Origin: JAHRAH01 sp051009015
GTDB lineage: Bacteria; Pseudomonadota; Gammaproteobacteria; Tethybacterales; Persebacteraceae
Assembly (NCBI GenBank): GCA_051009015.1
Contig: JBPCWZ010000022.1
Location: 1 to 21,140 of the forward strand
DNA: 21,140 bases
Direction of reading: 5' to 3'
The first letter of the stretch is position 1; each line of letters opens with the position of its first letter. Of this stretch, positions 21,109 through 21,140 are shown piece after piece. The notes below the pieces were generated by a model. It was not told the origin of the DNA, did not search any database, and worked only from the letters and a program-made list of their open reading frames with translations. Position numbers and translations under genes: made by a program.

Positions 21109-21140
21109 TGTTGCGCTTGTTTGCACAGCGGAAAACCGGC

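Overview
The window looks like chromosomal DNA of a Gram-negative proteobacterium (Pseudomonadota). The support is a two-subunit-type glycyl-tRNA synthetase beta chain, an MsrQ (YedZ) haem membrane protein, a TRAP transporter with a Tat-type receptor leader, several lipobox proteins and Shine-Dalgarno sites of the AAGGAG type. I cannot assign the class; a SoeA-like sulfite dehydrogenase would suit a marine alpha- or gammaproteobacterium. I saw no tRNA, rRNA, CRISPR array or insertion sequence. Every gap without a gene is shorter than 300 bases.

Layout. (1) 3-3371, minus strand: a large cytoplasmic molybdopterin oxidoreductase (SoeA/PsrA type), then a small three-helix membrane protein. (2) 3431-5193, plus strand: a DUF262 protein followed after 14 bases by an Rx4H HEPN protein, a defence- or toxin-like pair. 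It diverges from the oxidoreductase across a perfectly symmetric -10 palindrome. (3) 5237-6959: a small lipoprotein on the minus strand, then dinD and a two-helix membrane protein on the plus strand. (4) 7138-10244, plus strand: a complete TRAP transporter dctP-dctQ-dctM, with a 13-bp GC hairpin between receptor and permease genes. (5) 10279-11978, minus strand: msrQ and an MscS-type channel, overlapping by ATGA. (6) 12181-12780, plus strand: a stand-alone GIY-YIG nuclease. (7) 12865-16569, minus strand: a four-gene operon of a cysteine-rich lipoprotein, a lipoprotein/coiled-coil/ankyrin fusion and two secreted ankyrin-repeat proteins. The three ankyrin genes are tandem paralogues. (8) 16725-17411, minus strand: an OGG-fold (8-oxoguanine glycosylase-like) protein. 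(9) 17561-21108, minus strand: pyrE-glyS-alpha/beta hydrolase, a tightly packed operon.

How the parts relate. Most visible promoters are extended -10 elements (TGn followed by a TATAAT-like hexamer) with poor -35 boxes. Palindromic ATTCCCGC-type repeats recur in four intergenic spaces. DNA-damage, nuclease and defence-like genes (DUF262-HEPN, DinD, GIY-YIG, OGG-like) are scattered among ordinary metabolic genes and do not form one island. The most unusual parts are the symmetric promoter shared by the oxidoreductase and the DUF262-HEPN pair, and the ankyrin operon, where a two-cysteine lipoprotein domain occurs both alone and fused to ankyrin repeats.
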